Assembly (NCBI GenBank): GCA_041600915.1
Contig: JBFIJC010000148.1
Span: 1-8,540 of the forward strand
From: Nitrogeniibacter sp041600915
Lineage (GTDB): Bacteria > Pseudomonadota > Gammaproteobacteria > Burkholderiales > Rhodocyclaceae
DNA: 8,540 bases
Reading direction: 5' to 3'
Shown: positions 1-6,207 of the stretch, in pieces
How the letters are laid out: every line of letters starts with the position of its first letter
How positions within the stretch are numbered: the first letter of the stretch is position 1
Translations under genes and position numbers: made by a program
Notes under the pieces: model-generated
What the model was told of the DNA's origin: nothing
Database searches by the model: none
Seen by the model: the letters and a program-made list of their open reading frames with translations, nothing else

Positions 1-1
1 C

Positions 2-1381
2 AAGATCAACGGCCACGACGTGCTGCCGATCGAAGTCGCGGTCAAGGAAGGCATCCTCTTCCTGGTCCCCGAGCCCAAGTCCCCGCACGGTGTCGACGTG
101 ACGCCTGACGGCAAGTTCATGGTCGTGTCCGGCAAGCTCGACACGCACGTGTCGGTGTACAGCTTCGAGAAGATCCAGGCCGCCATCAAGGCCAACAAGT
201 TCGAATCGAACGATCCGTACGGCATCCCCGTGATCGCCATGAAGGATGCGCTGCACACCCAGGTCGAACTCGGCCTTGGCCCCCTGCACACCCAGTACGA
301 CGCCAAGAACTGCATCGCCTACACCTCGCTGTATGTCGATTCGCAGGTTGCCAAGTGGAACTTCTGCGAAGGCAAGGTGCTCGACAAGCTGAGCGTGCAC
401 TACAACATCGGTCACCTGATGACCATGGAAGGCGACACGATGGCTCCGCAGGGCAAGTACCTGGTGGCGCTGAACAAGCTGTCGATCGACCGCTTCAACC
501 CGGTGGGCCCGCTGCATCCGCAGAACCACCAGCTCATCGACATCAGCAACGACAAGATGCAGCTGCTGTACGACATGCCGCTGCCGCTGGGTGAGCCGCA
601 CTACGTGGTTGCCATCAAGGCCGACAAGCTGAAGCCTGCCGTGCGCTACAAGGTCGGCACCGACAGCCGTACCGACAAGCCGCACCCGGGTGCCGTCAAG
701 GCAGGTCAGGAGAAGACAGTTCGCACCGGCAACAAGGTCGAAGTGTTCGGCACCCTGATCCGTTCGCACATCACGCCGGAAACCATCGAAGTCGAGAAGG
801 GTGACGAAGTTACTGTCCATCTGACCAACCTCGAGCGTGCGCAGGACGAGACCCACGGCTTCACCGTGTCGACCTACAACGTGCATGCGTCGGTCGAGCC
901 GGGCAAGACGGTTTCCGTCAAGTTCACCGCCGACAAGGAAGGTGTGTATCCGTACTACTGCACCGAGTTCTGCTCGGCGCTGCACCTCGAAATGCAGGGT
1001 TACCTCCTGGTCAAGCCGAAGGGCTGGAAGCCTGAGAAGGACGCCTCGCTGGCTGGTGCTGGCTACACGGAAGAGGACTACAAGAAGACGCTGAAGAAAG
1101 TTGCCGATACCCAGGCCATCATTGACCAGGTTGTGGGCTACATCACCAGCGTTAACTACACCGACTTCCCGGACGTGGTGGCGATGATGGAAGACGCGGT
1201 CGACCAGCTCAACCACACCAAGGCAGCCAAGGCCAAGCACGAAGATGCCGCTCGCGGCAGTGACTGGGACCAGGCTAACCTCTGGGCCGAGCAAGTGTGG
1301 CAATACCAGGTGAAAGCCGCCGACCTCGGTCTGCGTGCCAAGACCTATCTTGAGCAAAATGGTGCCAAGAAGGTTGAGTAA
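2..1381 (+). CDS. nosZ: Nitrous oxide reductase NosZ, clade II, 5'-truncated by the window edge
   Basis: Periplasmic multicopper enzyme that reduces N2O to N2, the last step of denitrification. The frame is open from base 2, so the gene starts upstream and 459 residues are visible; the GTG at 20 is an internal codon. Four of the seven CuZ histidines are seen in family motifs: SPHG (codon 86-88), GPLHT (287-289), IGHL (413-415) and EPHY (599-601). The cupredoxin CuA domain follows: THGF His (854-856), then Cys 959, Cys 971, His 983 and Met 992 in the pattern C-TEF-C-SAL-H-LE-M. Clade I enzymes usually have Trp where this one has Glu (965-967); only a backbone carbonyl binds copper there. These features, with nosB and nosG/nosH next door, indicate clade II. 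After CuA there are about 128 further residues, charged and predicted helical, without CxxCH; most NosZ proteins end soon after CuA. The N-terminal signal and the first three CuZ histidines lie outside the window. An intrinsic terminator follows the stop. Confidence 0.97.
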   Translation, partial: KINGHDVLPIEVAVKEGILFLVPEPKSPHGVDVTPDGKFMVVSGKLDTHVSVYSFEKIQAAIKANKFESNDPYGIPVIAMKDALHTQVELGLGPLHTQYDAKNCIAYTSLYVDSQVAKWNFCEGKVLDKLSVHYNIGHLMTMEGDTMAPQGKYLVALNKLSIDRFNPVGPLHPQNHQLIDISNDKMQLLYDMPLPLGEPHYVVAIKADKLKPAVRYKVGTDSRTDKPHPGAVKAGQEKTVRTGNKVEVFGTLIRSHITPETIEVEKGDEVTVHLTNLERAQDETHGFTVSTYNVHASVEPGKTVSVKFTADKEGVYPYYCTEFCSALHLEMQGYLLVKPKGWKPEKDASLAGAGYTEEDYKKTLKKVADTQAIIDQVVGYITSVNYTDFPDVVAMMEDAVDQLNHTKAAKAKHEDAARGSDWDQANLWAEQVWQYQVKAADLGLRAKTYLEQNGAKKVE

Positions 1382-1384
1382 TTC

Positions 1385-1398
1385 TTGACCTGAACCAA
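1385..1398 (+). promoter_or_regulatory. Possible degenerate FNR/Dnr-type box upstream of the monohaem cytochrome gene
   Basis: TTGACCTGAACCAA matches the FNR-family consensus TTGAT-N4-ATCAA at 8 of 10 positions, with one mismatch in each half-site. It begins three bases after the nosZ stop. Its centre (1391.5) predicts a class II start near 1433, and TATCTA at 1421-1426 sits at the expected -10 position. The predicted start falls inside the nosZ terminator and would leave a leader of about 31 bases before the ATG at 1464. The motif is imperfect and may be chance. Confidence 0.4.
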
Positions 1399-1408
1399 AG
1401 CCGTACCG

Positions 1409-1449
1409 ACCGGGGAGTGATATCTATTGCTCCCCGGTTTTTCATTTTT
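1409..1449 (+). terminator. Rho-independent terminator after nosZ
   Basis: The 9-bp perfect stem ACCGGGGAG (1409-1417) / CTCCCCGGT (1430-1438) encloses a 12-base loop and is followed by a T-rich run, TTTTTCATTTTT (1438-1449). It lies 28 bases after the nosZ stop and directly before the next ribosome binding site. It should end most nosZ transcripts, so nosZ would be expressed well above the downstream genes unless these have their own promoters. Confidence 0.88.
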
Positions 1450-1463
1450 GAGAGGGAATACCC

Positions 1464-1775
1464 ATGAAGAAAGTAATTGTATTCGCCGCATTGGTCGGTT
1501 TTATGGCTACGCCGGCGCTGGCCGAAGATGGCGCCGCGCTGTACGCCTCAAAGACCTGTGCCGCCTGCCATGGTGCTGACGGTAAGAAAACCCTGATGCC
1601 CAACTATCCGAAGATCGCTGGCCAGAACGCCGCTTATCTTGAAGCGCAGATGGTCGACATCAAGAGTGGCAAGCGCAACAACGGCCAGACCGCAGCCATG
1701 AAGGGCGTGATGCACCTGGTTGATGACGCGCAGATCAAGGTGCTCGCCGAGTACATCTCCAAGATGGCGCCCTGA
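1464..1775 (+). CDS. Small periplasmic monohaem cytochrome c (class I, c5/c553-like)
   Basis: 103-residue exported c-type cytochrome, a likely electron donor to NosZ CuA or a shuttle from NosGH. Residues 1-20 are a Sec signal peptide (MKK start, hydrophobic core, cleavage after ALA). The haem motif CAACH spans 32-36, with His36 as proximal ligand. The region PNYPKIAGQNAAYL and the later GQTAAM segment are typical of small class I cytochromes, and Met79 is the likely distal ligand. About 83 residues remain after processing. The start at 1464 is supported by AGAGGGA at 1451-1457 with a 6-base spacer. It sits between the nosZ terminator and a dihaem cytochrome gene. In Wolinella the nos cytochromes nosC1/nosC2 lie between nosG and nosH, so these may be functional counterparts in a different place, but orthology is not established and no symbol is given. 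Confidence 0.93.
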   Translation: MKKVIVFAALVGFMATPALAEDGAALYASKTCAACHGADGKKTLMPNYPKIAGQNAAYLEAQMVDIKSGKRNNGQTAAMKGVMHLVDDAQIKVLAEYISKMAP

Positions 1776-1798
1776 GCGAACGCGAAGGTGCCCGCATC

Positions 1799-1833
1799 AC
1801 ACCGTGTATCGGCTTCGCGTCGATCCACGGTGT
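1799..1833 (+). terminator. Stem-loop after the monohaem cytochrome gene, possible weak terminator
   Basis: The perfect 8-bp arms ACACCGTG (1799-1806) and CACGGTGT (1826-1833) continue, after one mismatch, into ATCG/CGAT (1808-1811 / 1821-1824). The hairpin starts 23 bases after the stop codon. Only a short TTTT (1839-1842) follows, so intrinsic termination would be weak. An attenuator or a 3'-end stabilising structure are alternatives. Confidence 0.5.
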
Positions 1834-1862
1834 CTGACTTTTGACGGTCAAGCGGGTAGTTT

Positions 1863-1876
1863 TTGATGGGTATCAA
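1863..1876 (+). promoter_or_regulatory. Perfect FNR/Anr/Dnr binding box
   Basis: TTGAT-GGGT-ATCAA matches the palindromic FNR-family consensus at all ten specified bases. Its centre, 1869.5, would put a class II start (-41.5) near 1911, 29 bases before the ATG at 1940. TACTTT at 1899-1904 is a modest -10 candidate at the right distance. This indicates low-oxygen and/or NO-dependent (FNR, Anr or Dnr type) activation of the dihaem cytochrome gene, separately from nosZ. A further short inverted repeat, GCGAA-TG-TTCGC (1886-1897), lies between the box and the -10. Which FNR-family protein binds cannot be told from the site. Confidence 0.8.
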
Positions 1877-1939
1877 CGTACGCATGCGAATGTTCGCGTA
1901 CTTTAGCGATTACTAATTCTCTTCAGAGGGACGAGAGCT

Positions 1940-2653
1940 ATGAAGCAGTTTCTGATTGCAGCATCGTTGGCCGTATTTGCGGTCGGCGCAGTGCAGGCGG
2001 CCGGTGGCCCCGCACCCAAGAAAACCGGTATCGAAGGCGAAGGCTATGTCTGGAACGCCGAAGGTGGCGAGAAGAACGAAGCCCTGACGCTCAAAGGCGA
2101 TATCAAAAAAGGCAAGGAAGTCTACGAGATCTGTGGCGCCTGCCACCTGCCCTCGGGCGCTGGTCGTCCGGATGGCACCTTCCCGCAGCTGGCCGGTCAG
2201 CACTCGACCGTGCTGATCAAGCAGATGGCCGACATCCGTGCCGGTCTGCGTGACAACCCGACCATGTATCCGTTTGCCGCGACCATGACCGACGCGCAGG
2301 ATCTGGCCGACGTCTCTGCCTATATCGAGAGCCTGTGTGTGCCGACCGATCACGGCAAGTACGACGAAGCCGACAAGATGCTGCAAGTTGCCAAGGGCCG
2401 CACCCTGTACAAGAAAGAGTGCAAGGAATGCCATGGCGACAACGGTGAAGGCGTGAAGGACAAGTTCTACCCGGTCATCGCCGGTCAGCACTATGCCTAT
2501 CTGCTGCGCCAGATGACCGAGATTCGCGATGGTCACCGCCGCAACGCCAACCCGGACATGGTGAAGATCATCTCCAAGTATTCGGACAAGGACCTCGTGG
2601 CCATCTCGGCCTACCAGGCCAGCCTGAAGATGCCGGGCAGCATGTGTAAGTAA
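1940..2653 (+). CDS. Periplasmic dihaem cytochrome c, c4-like
   Basis: 237-residue exported cytochrome of two similar class I domains, probably carrying electrons in the N2O branch. Residues 1-20 form a Sec signal peptide ending VQA. A charged segment of roughly 35 residues precedes haem 1, CGACH at 65-69; haem 2 is CKECH at 161-165. Both halves repeat the layout CxxCH ... P-x-(L/I)-AGQH ... QM-x-(D/E)-IR ... NPxM. Met109 (NPTM) and Met207 (NPDM) are therefore the likely distal ligands and the protein looks like an internal duplication. Two cysteines lie outside the haem motifs: Cys133 at the end of domain 1 and Cys236, next to the C-terminal residue. The start at 1940 is preceded by AGAGGGA (1925-1931). 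The gene has its own FNR-type box upstream and a strong stem-loop downstream, so it may be a separate transcription unit. Assignment to the c4 family rests on the two-domain pattern. Confidence 0.93.
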   Translation: MKQFLIAASLAVFAVGAVQAAGGPAPKKTGIEGEGYVWNAEGGEKNEALTLKGDIKKGKEVYEICGACHLPSGAGRPDGTFPQLAGQHSTVLIKQMADIRAGLRDNPTMYPFAATMTDAQDLADVSAYIESLCVPTDHGKYDEADKMLQVAKGRTLYKKECKECHGDNGEGVKDKFYPVIAGQHYAYLLRQMTEIRDGHRRNANPDMVKIISKYSDKDLVAISAYQASLKMPGSMCK

Positions 2654-2665
2654 GGTCGTACCCCA

Positions 2666-2693
2666 GACATCGCGACCGCTCGGTTGCGATGTC
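2666..2693 (+). terminator. Strong stem-loop after the dihaem cytochrome gene
   Basis: GACATCGC (2666-2673) pairs with GCGATGTC (2686-2693). The stem continues inwards through a G-U and three Watson-Crick pairs to a GCTC tetraloop, giving about 12 bp. It starts 12 bases after the stop. No T-run follows (GGGACTTAGCG), so it is not a canonical intrinsic terminator. It may be a partial terminator or a 3'-stabilising or processing hairpin between the cytochrome and the nosB operon. Confidence 0.55.
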
Positions 2694-2837
2694 GGGACTT
2701 AGCGCGGCGCGAATGACCGTGCGTTAAAAAATACATTGGCGCGAGAGGCGCCTGGACGGATCCCGTCCCGATCGGGCGCACTGAGTCCATGGTGCAGCAC
2801 CACACCGCGACGGGACATCCAACGACACGGTGAACGT
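2694..2837 (+). other. Leader region of nosB with short palindromes, no clear promoter
   Basis: No gene is supported here. It contains the 10-base palindrome CCCGATCGGG (2767-2776), the near-palindrome TGGTGC-A-GCACCA (2790-2802), and a 5-bp hairpin GGCGC/GCGCC (2738-2752). An AT-rich patch, TTAAAAAATACAT, at about 2724-2736 is the only -10-like stretch, without a convincing -35. I found no FNR-type box. The nosB operon may rely on read-through from the dihaem cytochrome promoter or on a promoter I cannot recognise. Confidence 0.4.
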
Positions 2838-3848
2838 ATGCAACCCCAGAACACTGCCGCCGCGAACAAGCAATCGCTCATCGTTCGCGGACTGACCCTG
2901 ATCGCCCTGGCGCTTATGGTTGGCGCCTATTTTCTGCCGACCTGGTGGGTCGCGCTGACCGCGCCCAACTACCCTGAAGACGCGTTTCCTGATGGTATTC
3001 GTATCCACTTCAGCTTCACTGGCGTGCAAAACGGTTGCAGTACGGCACCGAAAGCCAGCCGGCTGATGACCGAGACCTTCCAGGAAGATCTCGGCTCGCA
3101 GAAAGAGCGCTACAACCCGATCCTTGAGCAGCAGAAGAAAGAAAAAACCGACATCAACAAGAACGCGGAAGCGCTCGACTGCGTGCATGAGATGAACACC
3201 ATCAACCACTACGTGGGCATGCACCCGATCGGTATCGGTGCGCCGGTAGAGCAGCAGCTGTCGCGCTATATATTCGGATTCTTCGGTGTCATGTTGCTCG
3301 GCTTTGCAGCCGCCAAACGCAAGGCACGCCTGATGGTGCTCGGCGTCGGCTTTGCCGCCGTGGCGGCATGGATGGTCGGCGAGCTGTTTGTCATGGGCAA
3401 GATGCAGACCTATGCCGAGCACTACATGGAAGCGGCGGGCGCCTTCTTCAATGAACCCGAGCGCATCGCGCAATGGGGAAGTACGCTTGTCAGCGTCACC
3501 ACGGGCGTAGCCGTGGGCTTGATGGCCGCGATGGTGGTGGTGTGGGTTGGCGTCTGGAAGATTCGTGGATTCTCCTTGCTGCTGGCCCTGGTGCCGGCGC
3601 TGCTGCCGGTTTTCTTCGTGATCGACTACGCCGGCTGGCTGTGGTTCTTTGGCCATAACCTGCACCCGTGGGGCGCATTTACGGTCAAGCCTTTCATGCC
3701 GACGGTATTTGGCGTGGGCAAGGTGGCGCAGTTCTCCACCTACTCTTACCCCTACTGGGGTTATCTGGCGGTAGTGATCATGGCGCTGTGCCTGCTGCTG
3801 GCAACCTTGCTTCGTCGCAAACAGATGCGCGAGGGGACGGCGGAGTGA
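2838..3848 (+). CDS. nosB: NosB, polytopic membrane protein of clade II nos clusters
   Basis: 336-residue integral membrane protein found next to clade II nosZ. It is reported to be needed for N2O respiration in Wolinella, but its biochemical role is unknown. About six membrane segments are visible (roughly 14-38, 142-159, 163-185, 216-240, 246-268, 309-325). A large loop at 40-140, probably periplasmic, begins APNYPEDAFPDG and contains a charged, probably helical stretch (79-111). It ends in a ligand-rich segment, DCVHEMNTINHYVGMHPI, with Cys115, His117, Met119, His124, Met128 and His129; Cys67 is the other loop cysteine. The frame is open upstream to 2736, but the start at 2838 is preferred: it has a GGTGA ribosome site at 2829-2833, and the upstream stretch is Arg/Pro-rich and unlike a membrane protein N-terminus. 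The stop overlaps the nosD start by four bases. The assignment rests on context, topology and the NTINHY(V/I)GM motif recalled from the family. Confidence 0.85.
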   Translation: MQPQNTAAANKQSLIVRGLTLIALALMVGAYFLPTWWVALTAPNYPEDAFPDGIRIHFSFTGVQNGCSTAPKASRLMTETFQEDLGSQKERYNPILEQQKKEKTDINKNAEALDCVHEMNTINHYVGMHPIGIGAPVEQQLSRYIFGFFGVMLLGFAAAKRKARLMVLGVGFAAVAAWMVGELFVMGKMQTYAEHYMEAAGAFFNEPERIAQWGSTLVSVTTGVAVGLMAAMVVVWVGVWKIRGFSLLLALVPALLPVFFVIDYAGWLWFFGHNLHPWGAFTVKPFMPTVFGVGKVAQFSTYSYPYWGYLAVVIMALCLLLATLLRRKQMREGTAE

Positions 3849-5302
3849 AAACGCTGACGCGGCTACTGCCGATCGTCGCAATCCTGGCTGGGGCGCTGTT
3901 TCCGCAAACGACCGCCCTGGCCGATGTTGAGTCAGCGCTGGAAAGACTCAAGGCATCGGGTCTGAAGGCTGCCGGGGAGGCGCCCAAGGCGGCGCCGACC
4001 GAGCCGGTCGACCCGCGCGTGGCTTTCCCCGGTGCGGGCATGGAAAAGACCGGTCTGCCCGATGCGGCGGCCGACTCCTGGGGCGACTCGTCCCGGCCGG
4101 CACCCAAGCCGACCGCGCCGAACCGCACCGATATGCCATGGTTCCAGACCCTGGTGGACGCGGCGCCGGTGGGCAGTGTGCTCAAGGTACCGCCGGGCGA
4201 CTATGCCGGCCCGGTGCTGGTGGACAAGACCATCACCATCGAAGGCGACGGCAAGGTCGTGATCCATGGCGGCGGTAGTGGCACCGTGATGGTGGTGCAA
4301 GCCGCCGGCGTCACCGTGCGCGGTCTGCGTCTGACCGGCTCGGGCGGGTCGCACGACTCGGATGATGCCTGTCTCAATATCCGTGGTGATCACGGCGTTT
4401 TCGAAGCCATCCACATGGACGATTGCCTGTTTGGTGTCGACCTCAAGCAGGCCAACTACAACACCTTGCGCAACAGTTTCATCCGCTCGAAGCCGGCCGA
4501 TCTGGGGCTGCGCGGCGATGGCATTCGTCTGTGGTCGAGCCACCACAACCTGGTCGAGGCCAACGAGGTCGTTGACTCACGCGACGTCGTGGCCTGGTAT
4601 TCCAATGACAACGTCTTCCGCGACAATATTGGGCGGCGCAGCCGCTATTCGCTGCACTTCATGTTTGCCAACCGCAATCTGGTCGAAGGTAACAAGTACT
4701 ACGAGAATTCGGTGGGCGTGTACATCATGTACGCGGGCTACTCGACCATTCGCAACAACATCATCTCGCAGGCCAATGGCGCGACGGGCATGGCGGTCGG
4801 TCTGAAAGAGGCCTCGGACGTGATCGTAGAGGGCAACGAGATCATCTATTGCGCGGTCGGTATCGGCAGCGACATCTCGCCTTTCGAGCCGGACAGCACG
4901 GTCACCATTCGTGGCAACCGCATTGCCTACAACGGCATCGGCATCTCGTTTACCTCCGATATCGGCGGTACCGAGGTCACCGGAAACATCTTCGAAGGCA
5001 ACCTGTCGCAGATTGCTGTTGGCGGTGCAGGTGCGGCCACCAAGAGCAAGTGGCACGGCAACTACTGGGACGACTACCAGGGTTTTGACCGCAACACCGA
5101 CCGCATCGGCGACACCCCATACGAGCTGTATGCCTTCACCGATCAGCTGTGGATGGAACAGCCCTACGCTCGATTCTTCAAGAATGCGCCCATGCTCGAG
5201 GCGCTCGACTTCCTCGAACGGCTCGCGCCATTCACCAGCCCTGTGCTGTTGCTGAAAGATGATGCGCCGCTGTTCCACAACCCCAAAGAGGCAAAATCAT
5301 GA
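3845..5302 (+). CDS. nosD: NosD, periplasmic beta-helix protein for CuZ assembly
   Basis: 485-residue exported protein with right-handed beta-helix (CASH/PbH1) repeats. It works with the NosFY ABC transporter to mature the CuZ [4Cu-2S] centre of NosZ. The start is GTG at 3845, overlapping the nosB stop (GTGA) and preceded by GAGGGG at 3831-3836; it gives a good Sec signal peptide, residues 1-26, ending ALA. Upstream in-frame ATG codons lie inside nosB and would bury the signal peptide. Residues 27-98 are Ala/Pro/Lys-rich and look like a flexible linker. The NosD core begins at WFQTLVDAAPVGSVLKVPPG (from 99), followed by repeated coils such as GVTVRGLRLTGSGG, HHNLVEANEVVDS and YSTIRNNII. The conserved HFMFANRNLVEGN and GVYIMYAGYS segments are in mid-protein, and GNYWDDYQGFD is near the C-terminus. 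The linker makes it somewhat longer than usual. Its stop overlaps the nosG start (ATGA). Confidence 0.95.
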   Translation: MKTLTRLLPIVAILAGALFPQTTALADVESALERLKASGLKAAGEAPKAAPTEPVDPRVAFPGAGMEKTGLPDAAADSWGDSSRPAPKPTAPNRTDMPWFQTLVDAAPVGSVLKVPPGDYAGPVLVDKTITIEGDGKVVIHGGGSGTVMVVQAAGVTVRGLRLTGSGGSHDSDDACLNIRGDHGVFEAIHMDDCLFGVDLKQANYNTLRNSFIRSKPADLGLRGDGIRLWSSHHNLVEANEVVDSRDVVAWYSNDNVFRDNIGRRSRYSLHFMFANRNLVEGNKYYENSVGVYIMYAGYSTIRNNIISQANGATGMAVGLKEASDVIVEGNEIIYCAVGIGSDISPFEPDSTVTIRGNRIAYNGIGISFTSDIGGTEVTGNIFEGNLSQIAVGGAGAATKSKWHGNYWDDYQGFDRNTDRIGDTPYELYAFTDQLWMEQPYARFFKNAPMLEALDFLERLAPFTSPVLLLKDDAPLFHNPKEAKS

Positions 5303-6207
5303 GCCAGGAGACCGAATCCGGTCCGGCCGTGCCGGCCGAGTCTGAGGCAGCGCCAGCGCCGCGCGCCAGGAAAGGCGGTGCGGCGCCGCGTTCGAACGCA
5401 CGGGCGCTCGAAGCCCGCCGCCGCTTCATCCGCACGGCGGTGACCAGCACCGCCGTGGTCGGCGCGGGTCTTGCCGGCTATCTGCCCGTGGCAGCCCAGG
5501 CCGACAATCCCCGTCTGCGCCCGCCCGGTGCGCTGGACGAAAGCGATTTCCTGTCTTCGTGCATCAAGTGTGGTCAGTGCGTGCAGGTGTGCCCGGTGCA
5601 GGCGATTGTGCTCGGCGACATTACCGACGGCTTTGGGCTGGGCGTGCCGTATATCGATTCACGCGAGCAGGCCTGTGATTTTTCCTGCGACGCAGTGCAG
5701 TGCATTCTGGCCTGTCCGACCGGTTCGCTGGTGTATCGCAAGCCGGACTTCCTGAAGATTCGTCCCGGTGCCGAGTTGGCACACAAGCCGGTGCTCAAGG
5801 CCAAGGCCAATGACCCGGAGCCCACGCTCAACCTGATCGAGCGCGCCGGTCTGGCGCGGCTGTCGCGCCCGGACGCCTGTCTGGCGACGCAGGGCAAGGG
5901 CTTCAAGGGCCAGGCCCGCGGGCCGGAGTTCAAGGGCCAGATGCGCTACATGGCCGTTGATCGCTGGGCGCCGATCCCGGTGGCCGACCACCCTTATGAG
6001 CGCGACTTGTGCGACCTGTGTGTCACCGAGTGCCCGATCCAGGACGCGATCCGGCTGGAAGTGACCGAGGCCGCCGACGGCAGCAAGCGCGGCGTGCCGG
6101 TGGTGATGGAGCAATGCGTCGGCTGCGGCGTGTGCGAAATGATTTGTCCCGTGGAGCCGACCGCCATCGTGGTCGAATCGCGCGTGGTGTGGGAGGGCGA
6201 AGCATGA
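5299..6207 (+). CDS. nosG: NosG, Tat-exported four-cluster ferredoxin (NapG-like)
   Basis: 302-residue periplasmic iron-sulphur protein that should pair with NosH as a quinol dehydrogenase feeding the NosZ branch. A polar 39-residue N-terminus precedes a twin-arginine motif (RRRFIR, 40-45) and a hydrophobic stretch (46-62) with possible cleavage near AQA-D (68/69), so export in folded form by Tat is expected. Cysteine motifs in order: CIKCGQCVQVCP (88-99), C126/C130/C135/C139 in an expanded spacing, CDLCVTECP (238-246) and CVGCGVCEMICP (273-284). With the lone Cys194 this makes exactly 16 cysteines, enough for four [4Fe-4S] clusters. NapG of nitrate reductase systems has the same plan; the nos context makes NosG the better name. 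The start overlaps nosD and the stop overlaps nosH by four bases each, implying translational coupling. Confidence 0.93.
   Translation: MSQETESGPAVPAESEAAPAPRARKGGAAPRSNARALEARRRFIRTAVTSTAVVGAGLAGYLPVAAQADNPRLRPPGALDESDFLSSCIKCGQCVQVCPVQAIVLGDITDGFGLGVPYIDSREQACDFSCDAVQCILACPTGSLVYRKPDFLKIRPGAELAHKPVLKAKANDPEPTLNLIERAGLARLSRPDACLATQGKGFKGQARGPEFKGQMRYMAVDRWAPIPVADHPYERDLCDLCVTECPIQDAIRLEVTEAADGSKRGVPVVMEQCVGCGVCEMICPVEPTAIVVESRVVWEGEA

Noticed and set aside
1841..1876. Sigma70 promoter using TTGACG at 1841-1846
   Set aside because: No acceptable -10 lies 16-18 bases downstream; the perfect FNR box explains the region better.
1913..2536. 207-codon open frame on the - strand opposite the dihaem cytochrome
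   Set aside because: The + strand encodes two CxxCH haem motifs and a signal peptide; the - strand product has no recognisable domain.
2736..2837. Longer N-terminus for NosB starting at the ATG at 2736
   Set aside because: The added 34 residues are Arg/Pro/Ser-rich, unlike a membrane protein start, and overlap the palindromic leader. ATG 2838 has a ribosome site at good spacing.
3668..3844. NosD starting upstream inside nosB
   Set aside because: The extension would bury the Sec signal peptide; GTG 3845 has a ribosome site and a 4-base overlap with nosB.
2724..3881. Long open frame of 385 codons on the - strand
   Set aside because: It mirrors nosB, is rich in His/Arg/Gln as expected of an antisense shadow in GC-rich DNA, shows no recognisable motif, and nosB has clear family features.
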